A DNA stretch of 64,000 nucleotides from Alphaproteobacteria bacterium (GCA_022822665.1 JAJEAR010000005.1:80195-144194); one strand, 5' to 3'. Positions 8,077 to 17,049 are shown, counted from the stretch's first letter. Numbers and translations are program-made. The notes: generated by a model not told the origin, from the letters alone.

Positions 8077-9192
8077 ATGTATGTTGCGGTCAAGGGTGGC
8101 GAACGGGCCATCGAAGCGTCGCACCGGCTGCTGGAAGCGGAACGGCGCGGCGATCCGGCCGTGCCGGAACTGTCCACGAGGCAGGTGTCCGAACAGCTTC
8201 CGCGCGCCGTGGACCGGGTCATGGCAGAAGGGTCACTGTATGACCGCGAACTGGCGGCGCTGGCGATCAGGCAGGCCGCGGGCGACCTTGTCGAGGCCAT
8301 CTTCCTGCTGCGCGCCTACCGCACGACCCTGCCGCGGCTCGGCAACAGCGAACCGGTCGACACCGCCCGCATGCTCGTCCGGCGCAGGATCTCGGCCACC
8401 TTCAAGGATGTCCCGGGCGGACAGATCCTCGGCCCGACCCCGGACTACACGCACCGCCTGCTGGATTTCCGGCTGGCCGACGTCTCCGCGACGGACCCGG
8501 CGCAGCGCGACGACACGGTGCAGCGCGACCGGCTTCCGCCACGGGAGGAACCGATGCCCCGGGTCATGGATCTCCTGGGGCGGGAGGGGCTGGTCGAGGA
8601 GGAGACCACCGCCGCGGACGAAGGGCAGCCGCCAGCGGACATCACCAGGGAGCCGCTGCGGTTTCCGGCCGGGCGCGATGCCCGGCTCCAGGTGCTTGCA
8701 CGCGGCGACGAGGGGTTCCTGCTTGCCCTCGGCTATGCCAGCCAGCGCGGGTTCTCGAATACCCACCCCTTCGCGGGCGAGATCCGCTACGGCGTGGTCG
8801 CCGTGTCGATCGTACCCGAGGAACTCGGCTTCGCCATCGACATCGGCGAGATCGAACTGACCGAGGTGCAGATGGTCAACCAGTTTGCCGGCAGCGACAC
8901 GGCGCCGCCCCAGTTCACGCGCGGATACGGTCTCGTCTTCGGGCACCAGGAACGCAAGGCCATGTCGATGGCGCTGGTCGACCGCTCGCTCAGGGGCAGG
9001 GAACTCGGGGAGGCGGCCGACTCGCCCACCGAGGACGAGGAGTTCGTCCTCTACCACAGTGACAACGTCGAGGCTTCGGGCTTCGTCCAGCACCTGAAGC
9101 TGCCGCACTACGTCGACTTCCAGTCGGAACTCGAATTGCTGCGCAGGCTGCGGTCGGAGTTCGATCCGCCTTCCGCGCAGGCGGCGGAGTGA
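8077..9192 (+). CDS. phnI: C-P lyase core subunit PhnI (nucleosidase component)
   Basis: 371 residues, the usual size. PhnI is the purine nucleosidase and phosphonate-ribose transfer component of the core complex. It starts MYVAVKGGERAIEASHRLL, a very conserved opening, and contains RISATFKDVPGGQILGPTPDYTHRLLDF, ALGYASQRGFSNTHPFAGEIR and VLYHSDNVEASGFVQHLKLPHY, all characteristic. ATG 8077 begins 1 bp after the phnH stop. The stop overlaps the GTG start of phnJ. Confidence 0.97.
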   Translation: MYVAVKGGERAIEASHRLLEAERRGDPAVPELSTRQVSEQLPRAVDRVMAEGSLYDRELAALAIRQAAGDLVEAIFLLRAYRTTLPRLGNSEPVDTARMLVRRRISATFKDVPGGQILGPTPDYTHRLLDFRLADVSATDPAQRDDTVQRDRLPPREEPMPRVMDLLGREGLVEEETTAADEGQPPADITREPLRFPAGRDARLQVLARGDEGFLLALGYASQRGFSNTHPFAGEIRYGVVAVSIVPEELGFAIDIGEIELTEVQMVNQFAGSDTAPPQFTRGYGLVFGHQERKAMSMALVDRSLRGRELGEAADSPTEDEEFVLYHSDNVEASGFVQHLKLPHYVDFQSELELLRRLRSEFDPPSAQAAE

Positions 9193-10088
9193 CGCGCGTG
9201 AGCACCGCGGCACGCGACGGCGGCTACACCTTCGCCTACCTCGACGAGCAGACCAAGCGGATGGTCCGTCGCGCGATCCTGAAGGCGGTCGCCATCCCGG
9301 GCTACCAGGTCCCCTTCGCGAGCCGCGAAATGCCGTTGCCGTTCGGCTGGGGTACCGGAGGCATCCAGGTCACCGCCAGCATCATCGGCAGAGACGACAC
9401 CCTGAAGGTGATCGACCAGGGCGCGGATGACACCGTCAACGCGGTCAGCATCCGTGCGTTCTTCGCCCGGACCGCCGGCGTTCCGACCACCACGCGCACG
9501 CAGGACGCCACCATCATCCAGACCCGCCACAGGATCCCGGAAACACCCTTGCGGGCCGGTCAGATCCTGGTCTACCAGGTGCCGATCCCCGAGCCGCTGC
9601 GCTGGTTGGAGCCGCGCGAGGCGGAAACCCGCAGGATGCACGCGCTGCAGGAATACGGTGTCATGCACGTGCGCCTGTACGAGGACATCGCCAGGTACGG
9701 GCACATTGCCACCTCCTACGACTACCCGGTCCGCGTAAACGGGCGCTACCTGATGCGCCCGTCGCCCATTCCCAAGTTCGACAATCCGAAGATGGACCGG
9801 TCCCCCGCCCTGCAGCTGTTCGGCGCCGGGCGCGAGAAGCGCATCTACGCGGTGCCGCCGCACACCGGGGTTCGCAGCCTGGACTTCGACGATCACCCGT
9901 TCGAGGTCCAGAAATGGGACCAGGCCTGCGCCCTGTGCGGCTCGACAGCGAGTTTCCTCGACGAGATCGTCACCGACAACCAGGGCGGACGCATGTTCGT
10001 CTGTTCGGACACCGATCATTGCGAGACACGCGTGCGGGCCGGCCACGTCGAGTCCGCGGCAGGCGGCCGGGACCCGGGAGGACCGTGA
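9189..10088 (+). CDS. phnJ: C-P lyase PhnJ, radical SAM C-P bond-cleaving enzyme
   Basis: Alpha-D-ribose 1-methylphosphonate 5-phosphate C-P lyase; releases the alkane and leaves a cyclic ribose phosphate. The [4Fe-4S] ligand pattern is intact as CX2CX21CX5C: Cys247, 250, 272 and 278. The last corresponds to the thiyl-forming Cys272 of E. coli PhnJ. AIPGYQVPF near residue 38 carries the Gly that matches the glycyl-radical residue. GTG 9189 overlaps the phnI stop; a second GTG at 9198 is also possible. 299 residues, slightly longer than E. coli (281). Confidence 0.97.
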   Translation: MTRVSTAARDGGYTFAYLDEQTKRMVRRAILKAVAIPGYQVPFASREMPLPFGWGTGGIQVTASIIGRDDTLKVIDQGADDTVNAVSIRAFFARTAGVPTTTRTQDATIIQTRHRIPETPLRAGQILVYQVPIPEPLRWLEPREAETRRMHALQEYGVMHVRLYEDIARYGHIATSYDYPVRVNGRYLMRPSPIPKFDNPKMDRSPALQLFGAGREKRIYAVPPHTGVRSLDFDDHPFEVQKWDQACALCGSTASFLDEIVTDNQGGRMFVCSDTDHCETRVRAGHVESAAGGRDPGGP

Positions 10089-10089
10089 G

Positions 10090-10872
10090 ATGGCGTGCGA
10101 TGACCGCCCGCTGCTCTCGGCGCGTGGGCTGACCCGCTACTACGGCCGGATCCTCGGGTGCCGTGACGTGAACTTCGACATCTGGCCGGGGGAGGTGCTG
10201 GGCATCGTCGGTGAATCCGGTTCCGGCAAGACGACGGTGCTGAAGTGCATCTCCGCACGTCTCGAGCCGTCGGCGGGAACGGTGACCTACGACACCCGGA
10301 CCGAGGGTCCGGTCGACATCCACCGCATCAGCGAACCGGCGCGCCGGCTGCTCATGCGTACCGACTGGGGATTCGTGCACCAGGATCCGCGCGACGGGCT
10401 GCGCATGGCGGTGAGCGCGGGAGCCAACATCGGCGAGCGGCTGATGGCGGTGGGCGCGCGCCACTACGGTCAGATCCGCGAGACGGCAACGAACTGGCTC
10501 GGCAAGGTCGAGATGGACACCGGGCGCATGGACGATCTGCCGTGCACCTTCTCGGGTGGCATGCAGCAGCGCCTGCAGATCGCGCGCAACCTGGTGACGG
10601 CGCCGCGGATCGTGTTCATGGACGAGCCCACCGGCGGGCTCGATGTCTCTGTGCAGGCACGCCTGCTCGATCTCCTGCGCGGCCTGGTGTCGGACCTGGG
10701 GCTCGCGGCCGTCGTGGTCACCCACGATCTGGCGGTGACCCGCCTGCTGTCACACCGCCTGCTGGTGATGCGCCATGGCACGGTGGTGGAAACAGGCCTG
10801 ACCGACCAGGTCCTCGACGACCCGCAGCATCCCTACACCCAGCTGCTGGTCTCGTCGGTCCTGCATCCGTGA
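10090..10872 (+). CDS. phnK: C-P lyase accessory ABC-type ATPase PhnK
   Basis: 260 residues with a full ABC set: Walker A GESGSGKTT near residue 43, signature SGGMQQRLQIARN, Walker B IVFMDEPTGGLD and the switch His in VVTHDLA. It opens with PLLSARGLTRYYG and has the PhnK-specific FVHQDPRDGLRM segment. PhnK binds the PhnGHIJ core rather than a membrane permease (known for the E. coli complex). It begins 1 bp after phnJ. Confidence 0.95.
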   Translation: MACDDRPLLSARGLTRYYGRILGCRDVNFDIWPGEVLGIVGESGSGKTTVLKCISARLEPSAGTVTYDTRTEGPVDIHRISEPARRLLMRTDWGFVHQDPRDGLRMAVSAGANIGERLMAVGARHYGQIRETATNWLGKVEMDTGRMDDLPCTFSGGMQQRLQIARNLVTAPRIVFMDEPTGGLDVSVQARLLDLLRGLVSDLGLAAVVVTHDLAVTRLLSHRLLVMRHGTVVETGLTDQVLDDPQHPYTQLLVSSVLHP

Positions 10873-10891
10873 TGGCCGGAAGCAGGGGTCG

Positions 10892-11590
10892 ATGACGGGC
10901 GCGCTTCGCATCGAGGGACTGGAGAAGTCCTTTGTCCTGCATACCCAGGGCGGAGTGCGCCTTCCGGTCCTGGCCGGCCTGGACCTGGAGGTCGAACCCG
11001 GTGAATGCGTGGCGCTGCATGGTCCGTCGGGGGTTGGCAAGAGCACGGTGCTTCGCTGTGTCCATGGCAACTATCGTGCCGATGCGGGGCGGATTCTGGT
11101 CCGTCACCGGGAGGGGGTCATGAACATGGTGACCGCGCATCCGCGCGAGGTCCTCGCGGTTCGCAGGGAGACGATCGGTCATGTGAGCCAGTTCCTGCGC
11201 GTGATCCCGCGGGTTTCCGCCGCCGACGTGGTCGCCGAGACCCTGCGTGACCGCGGTACGGACCGGGAAAGCGCTGACGATGCGGCCCGGTCCATCCTGC
11301 ACCGCCTCAACATTCCCCCGGAACTGCAACAGCTGGCGCCGGCGACGTTTTCCGGAGGCGAGCAGCAACGGGTCAACCTGGCTCGGGTGCTGGTCGCACA
11401 CTATCCAGTCCTCCTGCTTGACGAGCCGACCGCCTCCCTCGACCGGGAAAACCGGGAGGTCGTGATCGACCTGATCCGCGAGGCGGCCGGCCGGGGCGCG
11501 GCCATCCTCGGCATCTTCCACGACGCCGCGGTTCGCGATGCGGTGGCGACGCGTGTCGTTGCCATGGACACCGGGCGGGAGGCCGCCTGA
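10892..11590 (+). CDS. phnL: C-P lyase accessory ABC-type ATPase PhnL
   Basis: 232 residues. Walker A HGPSGVGKST, signature FSGGEQQRVNLARV, Walker B VLLLDEPTASLD, His switch GIFHD. The FVLHTQGGVRLPVL segment near the start and VSQFLRVIPRVSA distinguish PhnL from PhnK. With PhnG, H and I it supports displacement of adenine from ATP by phosphonate. ATG 10892; the stop overlaps phnM as TGATG. Confidence 0.95.
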   Translation: MTGALRIEGLEKSFVLHTQGGVRLPVLAGLDLEVEPGECVALHGPSGVGKSTVLRCVHGNYRADAGRILVRHREGVMNMVTAHPREVLAVRRETIGHVSQFLRVIPRVSAADVVAETLRDRGTDRESADDAARSILHRLNIPPELQQLAPATFSGGEQQRVNLARVLVAHYPVLLLDEPTASLDRENREVVIDLIREAAGRGAAILGIFHDAAVRDAVATRVVAMDTGREAA

Positions 11591-12726
11591 TGACGCAGAT
11601 GACGATCACCAACGCGCGGATCGTCACGCCCGAGGCGGTCGTCGCCGGCACGGTCGAGGTTGCGGGCGGGCAGATCGCGACCGTCGGGAACGGATCGGTC
11701 AGATCCCGGGGAGCGGTCGACTTCGAGGGCGACTACCTGATCCCGGGACTGGTCGAACTGCACACCGACAACCTGGAACGCCACTTCGCGCCCCGTCCCG
11801 GTGTTGCCTGGCCGGGCAGGCACGCCATGCTCGCCCACGACAGCCAGGTTGCCGCGGCGGGCATCACCACGGTGTTCGATGCCATCTGCGTCGGTGACGA
11901 TAACGAGTTCCGGGTCACGCACATGCACGCGATGACCGATGCCGTGAGCCAGGCGTCGGCCCTGAACGTGTTCCGGGCCGAACACTTCCTGCACATGCGG
12001 TGCGAGGTCTCCTGCGCGGCGATGATGGAGCTGTTTGCACCGTTTCGTGACGACCCGCTGGTCCGGCTGGTCTCGCTGATGGACCACACGCCCGGGCAGC
12101 GCCAGTTCGTTGACACGGGAAACTATCGGGAGTTCTACCGGAACCGTCTCGGCTACACCGACGCGCAGATCAGCGATCACATGCGGGAGAAACTCCTGGC
12201 GCAGGCACGGCACAGCAACCGCAACCGCCGTGACCTGCTCGCGGCACTTGACGGCCGGGACATCGTGCTCGCAAGCCACGACGACGCCACCCGGGACCAC
12301 ATCGACGAAGCGGTGCGCGCGGGGATCAGCATCGCCGAGTTTCCGACCACGGTCGAGGCCGCGGACACCGCGCGCCGGAACGGGTTGACCATCCTGATGG
12401 GCGCCCCGAACCTGGTTCTCGGCGGCTCGCATTCGGGCAACGTGTCCGCACGTGACCTGGCCGCAGCCGGCCTGCTCGACGTGCTGTCGTCGGACTACGT
12501 TCCGACCAGCATGCTGCAGGGCATCTTCATCATCCGCGACACCATCCGGGACATGACGCTGCCGCACGCCGTCGCGCTTGCGACCGGCAACCCGGCCCGG
12601 GCGGCAAGGCTCGAGGATCGCGGTGAGATCGCGTGTGGCAAGCGGGCCGATTTCCTGCGCGTGCGCGAGGTTGACGGTGTGGCCGTCGTACTCGGGACAT
12701 GGCGCGCCGGGCACAGGGTCATCTAG
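11590..12726 (+). CDS. phnM: Alpha-D-ribose 1-methylphosphonate 5-triphosphate diphosphatase PhnM
   Basis: 378 residues. An amidohydrolase-fold enzyme that removes pyrophosphate from the ribosyl phosphonate triphosphate before PhnJ acts. Seen: PGLVELHTDNLERHFAPRPG, the PhnM variant of the metal-binding HxD motif, then AHDSQVAAAGITTVFDA, SLMDHTPGQRQF, VLASHDDATRDHIDEA and LSSDYVPTSML. ATG 11590 overlaps the phnL stop. It is followed after 16 bp by an HD-domain gene in the same operon. Confidence 0.96.
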   Translation: MTQMTITNARIVTPEAVVAGTVEVAGGQIATVGNGSVRSRGAVDFEGDYLIPGLVELHTDNLERHFAPRPGVAWPGRHAMLAHDSQVAAAGITTVFDAICVGDDNEFRVTHMHAMTDAVSQASALNVFRAEHFLHMRCEVSCAAMMELFAPFRDDPLVRLVSLMDHTPGQRQFVDTGNYREFYRNRLGYTDAQISDHMREKLLAQARHSNRNRRDLLAALDGRDIVLASHDDATRDHIDEAVRAGISIAEFPTTVEAADTARRNGLTILMGAPNLVLGGSHSGNVSARDLAAAGLLDVLSSDYVPTSMLQGIFIIRDTIRDMTLPHAVALATGNPARAARLEDRGEIACGKRADFLRVREVDGVAVVLGTWRAGHRVI

Positions 12727-12742
12727 CCGGGAGAACGGAACC

Positions 12743-13288
12743 ATGTCGGGTCTGGACCGCATCATCACAATCCTGGAGACCAGGGGGGCCGGCCAGTACG
12801 ACGACGAGCCGGTCAGCCAGTTGCAGCACGCCCTGCAGTGCGCACACCGGGCCGAGGCCTCCGGTGCGTCCGCACACCTCGTGGTGGCGGCACTGCTTCA
12901 CGACATCGGTCACCTGATCCACGGGCTCGGCGACGACCCGGCGGCGAAGGGCATCGACGATCGTCACGAGCGGCTCGGTGAACGGTTCCTTTCCCGATGG
13001 TTCGACGAGGCGGTGACCGCGCCGGTCGGCCTGCACGTCGATGCCAAGCGCTGTCTCTGCGCCATCGACCCGGCGTATTTCGGGACGCTGTCGGCGGCAT
13101 CGGTGCGCAGCCTGGAACTGCAGGGCGGACCGTTCGGAGAAGCCGAGACAGCGGCCTTCATGGACGGGCCGCATGCACGCGATGCGATTGCCGTGCGCCG
13201 GTGGGACGAGGAGTCCAAGGACCCGGCCGCGGTCACACCCGGCCTCGAACACTACCGGGGGATCATCGCTTCGGTGATCCGGGACTGA
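12743..13288 (+). CDS. PhnZ-like HD-domain protein of phosphonate operons
   Basis: 181 residues. Matches the phosphonate-operon-associated HDIG family (TIGR03276 type) that includes PhnZ, a mixed-valent di-iron oxygenase of 2-amino-1-hydroxyethylphosphonate. Likely iron ligands are all visible: His29 in QHALQ, His53-Asp54 in LLHDIGHL, His75, His98 and Asp155; Tyr19 and Glu22 sit at the YxxE site that contacts substrate or iron in PhnZ. ATG 12743 follows a GGGAG site. It lies between phnM and phnN, so it is coexpressed with C-P lyase. No phnY/tmpA-type 2-oxoglutarate hydroxylase is in the window, so its substrate is uncertain. Confidence 0.85.
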   Translation: MSGLDRIITILETRGAGQYDDEPVSQLQHALQCAHRAEASGASAHLVVAALLHDIGHLIHGLGDDPAAKGIDDRHERLGERFLSRWFDEAVTAPVGLHVDAKRCLCAIDPAYFGTLSAASVRSLELQGGPFGEAETAAFMDGPHARDAIAVRRWDEESKDPAAVTPGLEHYRGIIASVIRD

Positions 13289-13300
13289 GGCGACCGGACG

Positions 13301-13855
13301 GTGACCGGCGGGCGCCTCGTCCTCGTGGTCGGCCCGAGCGGTGCGGGCAAGGATACGCTGCTGCGCCGCGCCGAGGCGGCACTGCGCGAGGACGGGCGCT
13401 TCCGGTTTGTCCGCCGCGTGATCACGCGTGCCGGCGGGGATCCGCACGAGGACCACGTCGCGTTGTCGCACGAGGAGTTCGTCCTGCGCGAGCGCGCCGG
13501 CGAATTTGCGCTCGCCTGGCGCGCCCACGGGCTGTGCTACGCGCTTCCCGGGTGCGTCGATACCCTGCTGGCCGAAGGCCGGGTGGTGGTGGCCAACGTG
13601 TCCCGGGGCGTGGTCGGACAGGCGAGGGACCGCTTCGGGCGTGTCGGGGTCATCCATGTCACCGCGAGCATGCAGACGCGCGCGCGCCGGCTCGCCGGCA
13701 GGGGCCGGGAAACCCGTGACGATCGCCTGCGCCGGCTTGCGCGGACGGTGGAGGGCCCTTCCCCGGGTCCGGACGTGCGCATCCTGGACAATGACGGCCC
13801 GCTCGACCGGGCCGTCGGCAGGATGGTCACGATGCTGGTGGCCCTTGCTGCCTGA
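13301..13855 (+). CDS. phnN: Ribose 1,5-bisphosphate phosphokinase PhnN
   Basis: 184 residues from GTG 13301. Phosphorylates ribose 1,5-bisphosphate to PRPP, salvaging the C-P lyase product. Walker A VGPSGAGKDTLL near residue 11, then FVRRVITR and WRAHGLCYALP, as in guanylate-kinase-like PhnN. The 3' end overlaps the convergent phnE2 by 29 bp. No phnP (cyclic phosphodiesterase) is seen in the window, so that step must be encoded elsewhere or done differently. Confidence 0.94.
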   Translation: MTGGRLVLVVGPSGAGKDTLLRRAEAALREDGRFRFVRRVITRAGGDPHEDHVALSHEEFVLRERAGEFALAWRAHGLCYALPGCVDTLLAEGRVVVANVSRGVVGQARDRFGRVGVIHVTASMQTRARRLAGRGRETRDDRLRRLARTVEGPSPGPDVRILDNDGPLDRAVGRMVTMLVALAA

Positions 13856-15221
13856 CGGCCTGCTCGCCTGGAGGTGTCGGCCTGCCGTGGATGAGGCGGC
13901 GGCGGACCGCGCCGGACAGGCTGTCCATGGCGATCACGAGCACGACGGTCAGGATGATGATGTAGAGCGTGTTTTCCCAGTCCCGGGAAGTCCGCATGGT
14001 CTCGACCAGAAGCAGGCCGATTCCGCCGGCGCCGAGCGCGCCGATGACGGTGGCGGAGCGGGTGTTCGATTCCAGGTAATACAGCACCTGGGAGACAAAG
14101 ATCGGCAGAATCTGCGGCACGATCCCGAAGCGGTAGACCTGGAGCTTCCTGGCGCCGGTCGACGTCACTCCCTCGACCTGTTTCCGGTCGATGTTCTCGA
14201 GCGCTTCCGAGAACAGCTTGCCAAGGGTGCCGGTATCGGTAAACGCGATGGCGAGGGTGCCGGTGAGCGGACCGAGACCGAAGGACCTGATGAAGATCAG
14301 CGACCAGATCAGCATGTCGATCCCGCGCAGCATGTCGAACAGGCGCCGGATGAGGAACCGCAGCGTGAGCGAAGGGGCGAACCCGCGGGCCGCAAGGATG
14401 GCAAGCGGCATGGCGACAATGGCAGCGGTTCCCGTTCCGAGCACCGCCATCAACAGCGTTTCCAGCAGGGCGGTGAAGACGGCGCCGTGCTGCCAGTCCG
14501 GGTTGGTCCAGAAGGTCCTGAAGATGTAGCGCCAGTTGGCCGTGTCCTCGCGCAGCCTGGGACCGCTTGCCGCCAGCGAGACCAGTTCGCCGGCCGAGTA
14601 CCGGTTGAGTTCGGAGTCGAAGGGGAAGAAGAAGTTCTCCCAGCCGAAGAAGAACCGGTGAACCTCGATGCGCGCGCGTGACACCTGCACCCGCCGGCCC
14701 AGGGTCGGGCGGGCGTCGAACTTCGCGGGAGTGGCGCGCAGCCACCCGGGTGGCGGGCCCGGATGTGGCAGGACGGTGACCACGCCGTCGCCCGAGGCCT
14801 CGGCGCTCACTGTGCCGTAGCCCGGAACGGTCAATCGCACCGTGCGGTCCTCGATCACGGCCGCATGTCCGTCACCGAGATCCACCACCAGGCCGGCATC
14901 GGTGCGCTCGATCCAGTCCGGCGGACTGCGGAAGGTCGCGGTCCGCTCGCCCTCCACCGAGATGGTGTCACCGCCGGTGCGCAGGGACCTTGTGACGTGA
15001 ACCTTGTGCGCGACCGAGTCGACCGCCAGCAGCACCGCCCGCTGTGGCCGTGCGTCCGCGATCAGGCCCGAGACATCGAAGGTTCCCCAGGCGTAGGCGA
15101 GGTAGGCGAACACGCACAGCATGACGGCGCAGCCCCGCAGCGTCCTCGCATGCACGGCCGAGGCAACGACGCGGCGCCGGCGCGCGGGATCGAGGTCAAC
15201 CAGTACCGCCGCGTTTGCCAT
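13827..15221 (-). CDS. phnE: Phosphonate ABC transporter permease PhnE, long form
   Basis: 464 residues against about 260-290 for a typical PhnE. One hydrophobic segment (about residues 28-48) is followed by about 190 hydrophilic, strand-rich residues predicted to be periplasmic. Then come several membrane segments with the EAA-type loop ENIDRKQVEGVTSTGARKLQ and GALGAGGIGLLL. Long PhnE forms are known next to a short PhnE in alphaproteobacteria. ATG 15221 directly abuts the upstream phnE1 stop, and the 3' end overlaps phnN on the other strand. Confidence 0.92.
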   Translation of the reverse strand: MANAAVLVDLDPARRRRVVASAVHARTLRGCAVMLCVFAYLAYAWGTFDVSGLIADARPQRAVLLAVDSVAHKVHVTRSLRTGGDTISVEGERTATFRSPPDWIERTDAGLVVDLGDGHAAVIEDRTVRLTVPGYGTVSAEASGDGVVTVLPHPGPPPGWLRATPAKFDARPTLGRRVQVSRARIEVHRFFFGWENFFFPFDSELNRYSAGELVSLAASGPRLREDTANWRYIFRTFWTNPDWQHGAVFTALLETLLMAVLGTGTAAIVAMPLAILAARGFAPSLTLRFLIRRLFDMLRGIDMLIWSLIFIRSFGLGPLTGTLAIAFTDTGTLGKLFSEALENIDRKQVEGVTSTGARKLQVYRFGIVPQILPIFVSQVLYYLESNTRSATVIGALGAGGIGLLLVETMRTSRDWENTLYIIILTVVLVIAMDSLSGAVRRRLIHGRPTPPGEQAVRQQGPPAS

Positions 15222-16091
15222 TCAGCTGACCTGCCCCGCTCCCGTGATCCGGCCCCGCAGCCAGGAGGAGGCCTGGTCGATGACGAAGATCGACAGGATC
15301 AGCAGAACGAACAGTGCCGCGGTCTCGTCACCCGCGCCCTTGCCCCAGCCGATGGTGCGTCGCAGTTCGGACCCGATGCCTCCGGCGCCCACGAACCCGA
15401 GGATGGCGGAGGCGCGCAGGTTGATCTCGAAGCGCAGCATGAAATAGCTGAGGTGGTTGGGCAGCACCTGTGGCAGAACCGCGAAGCGCATGCGCTGCAG
15501 CCAGCTGGCGCCGCAGGCCTGCAGTCCCTCCACTGCCCTGCGATCGACGTTCTCGTTGACCTCCGAGAACTGCTTGCCCAGCGCACCGGCGGTGTGAAAC
15601 CCGACCGCGATCATGGCCGGGACCGGGCTGGTGCCGAGCACGAAGATCAGGAACAGGGCGATGATGAGTTCGGGGAAGGCACGCATCACGTCCATGAGCC
15701 GCCGCGCCAGCGGAACGAGCACGGGGTGTACGCCGAGCCCGGCCGTTCCCAGGAAGGCGAGTGCGGTCGCGCAGATCCCGCCCAGGATCGTGGCCACTGC
15801 GGCGATGTTCAGGGTTTCGAGGAGGGCAGGCAGGAAACGGAGCAGGAGACCGGCAAACTCGCCCCGTGCCGTCCAGGCCTCCAGGGCGATTTCCGCCGGG
15901 TAGTCGAGGAACTTGGCCAGGCCCTGGACAAATCCGCCCGAGTTCATGTCGTTGGCCTGCCCGTATCCGGCGGCGAGCAGTGTCGCGAGCACGAGGACGA
16001 GAACCCCGGAGTAGAGAGTGCGGCGCCTTTCGCTTCGCGAAAGGTCCAGCGCGGGCCCTGCGACCTGCATCATGGTGACCGGTCCGACCAT
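15222..16091 (-). CDS. phnE: Phosphonate ABC transporter permease PhnE, short form
   Basis: 289 residues, the usual size, about six membrane segments. EAA-loop sequence NENVDRRAVEGLQACGASWLQRMRF contacts PhnC; GFVGAGGIGSELRRTIGW is the conserved PhnE C-terminal segment. It probably forms a heterodimeric channel with the adjacent long PhnE. The start is at 16091, or 16073 (MMQVAGP); not decided. The order phnC-phnD-phnE1-phnE2 on the minus strand is typical of alphaproteobacteria. Confidence 0.93.
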   Translation of the reverse strand: MVGPVTMMQVAGPALDLSRSERRRTLYSGVLVLVLATLLAAGYGQANDMNSGGFVQGLAKFLDYPAEIALEAWTARGEFAGLLLRFLPALLETLNIAAVATILGGICATALAFLGTAGLGVHPVLVPLARRLMDVMRAFPELIIALFLIFVLGTSPVPAMIAVGFHTAGALGKQFSEVNENVDRRAVEGLQACGASWLQRMRFAVLPQVLPNHLSYFMLRFEINLRASAILGFVGAGGIGSELRRTIGWGKGAGDETAALFVLLILSIFVIDQASSWLRGRITGAGQVS

Positions 16092-16098
16092 GAAGCGG

Positions 16099-16120
16099 CA
16101 GCCCCGGAACCGAGGGACTG
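16099..16120 (-). promoter_or_regulatory. Stem-loop between phnD and phnE1
   Basis: On the minus strand CAGTCCC (16120-16114) pairs with GGGGCTG (16105-16099) with one G-U pair and an 8-nt loop. It lies in the 49-bp gap after the binding-protein gene. Without a T-run it is more likely a stabilising or attenuating hairpin than a full terminator. Confidence 0.35.
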
Positions 16121-16140
16121 CGCGCTTCGTGGTTCGACGG

Positions 16141-17049
16141 TCAGGACGACTTGCGCTTGCGCGCCTCGATGATGACCTCGTAATCGGCGTGGCTGATCGG
16201 CGCGATGGCCTGGATCTCGCCGGCCATGAAGCCGTAGGCGCATTCGGCGTCCATGGAGGGCAAGCTTGCCAGCATGCCGACCATCCGCAGCTTCACACCG
16301 GTGGGCAGGGTCTTGCGCAGGACGATCGGCCCTTCGGGGATGACCTTCGAGCGCCAGATCTCACGCAGCTGGGTCATGTCGACGAGGCCGGCGTCGACCG
16401 CCTTGCGGAAGGCGCCGCTGTTGAAGCCGTCCTCCCAGGTACCGAGCCCGTCAGCCCAGGTGACGCCGCCATCGATGTCGCCGTTCGACACGGCGACGAT
16501 GGTCTGCTCGTGCCCGCCGGTGAACACCACGTCGCCGAAGTAGGTTCCAGGGGTCATGTCGTAGCCGGCCTGCGGGATCTCGATCGAGGGAATGAGATAC
16601 CCCGAGGTCGAGTTTGGATCGCCGAAGCCGAACCGCCTGCCCTTCATGTCGTTCAGGCTGGCAATGTCGCTGTCGACGCGGGCAAAGCCGATCGAGTAGT
16701 ACCCGAACGATCCGTCGGCGTTGATCTTGGTGAGCACCGGTTCCACGGCGCCCGGGTCGGTGAGATGCACCTTGGCGTAGCCGGAGGCGCCGAGCCAGGC
16801 CATGTCGAGGTTGCCGCCGAGCAGGCCCTCGATGACCCCGTTGTAGTCGGCGGGCGCGAACAGCTTGGTCGGCACGCCGAGCAGCTCTTCGGTCCTGGAG
16901 CGCAGGCACTCATTGCTGCGTAGGCGGTCCGATGCGTTCTCGCCGCCCAGAATGCCGATGCGGAATTCGCTGATGCCGTTGTCTGCCGCGGCAAGGTTCG
17001 CAGCCAGCATCACGGCGGCGGCGGTTGCAAGGATCCCGGTGAGTTTCAT
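16141..17049 (-). CDS. phnD: Phosphonate ABC transporter substrate-binding protein PhnD
   Basis: 302 residues with a signal peptide (MKLTG, hydrophobic core, AAA before DNG at about residue 22). Family motifs: FRIGILGGENASDRLR, LFAPADYNGVIEGLLGGNLDMAWLGASGYA, GFGDPNSTSGYLIPS with the SxS(T)S ligand site and FTGGHEQTIVAVSNGDIDGG. The protein is periplasmic and delivers phosphonates to the PhnE permeases. It is separated from phnC by 55 bp. Confidence 0.95.
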   Translation of the reverse strand: MKLTGILATAAAVMLAANLAAADNGISEFRIGILGGENASDRLRSNECLRSRTEELLGVPTKLFAPADYNGVIEGLLGGNLDMAWLGASGYAKVHLTDPGAVEPVLTKINADGSFGYYSIGFARVDSDIASLNDMKGRRFGFGDPNSTSGYLIPSIEIPQAGYDMTPGTYFGDVVFTGGHEQTIVAVSNGDIDGGVTWADGLGTWEDGFNSGAFRKAVDAGLVDMTQLREIWRSKVIPEGPIVLRKTLPTGVKLRMVGMLASLPSMDAECAYGFMAGEIQAIAPISHADYEVIIEARKRKSS

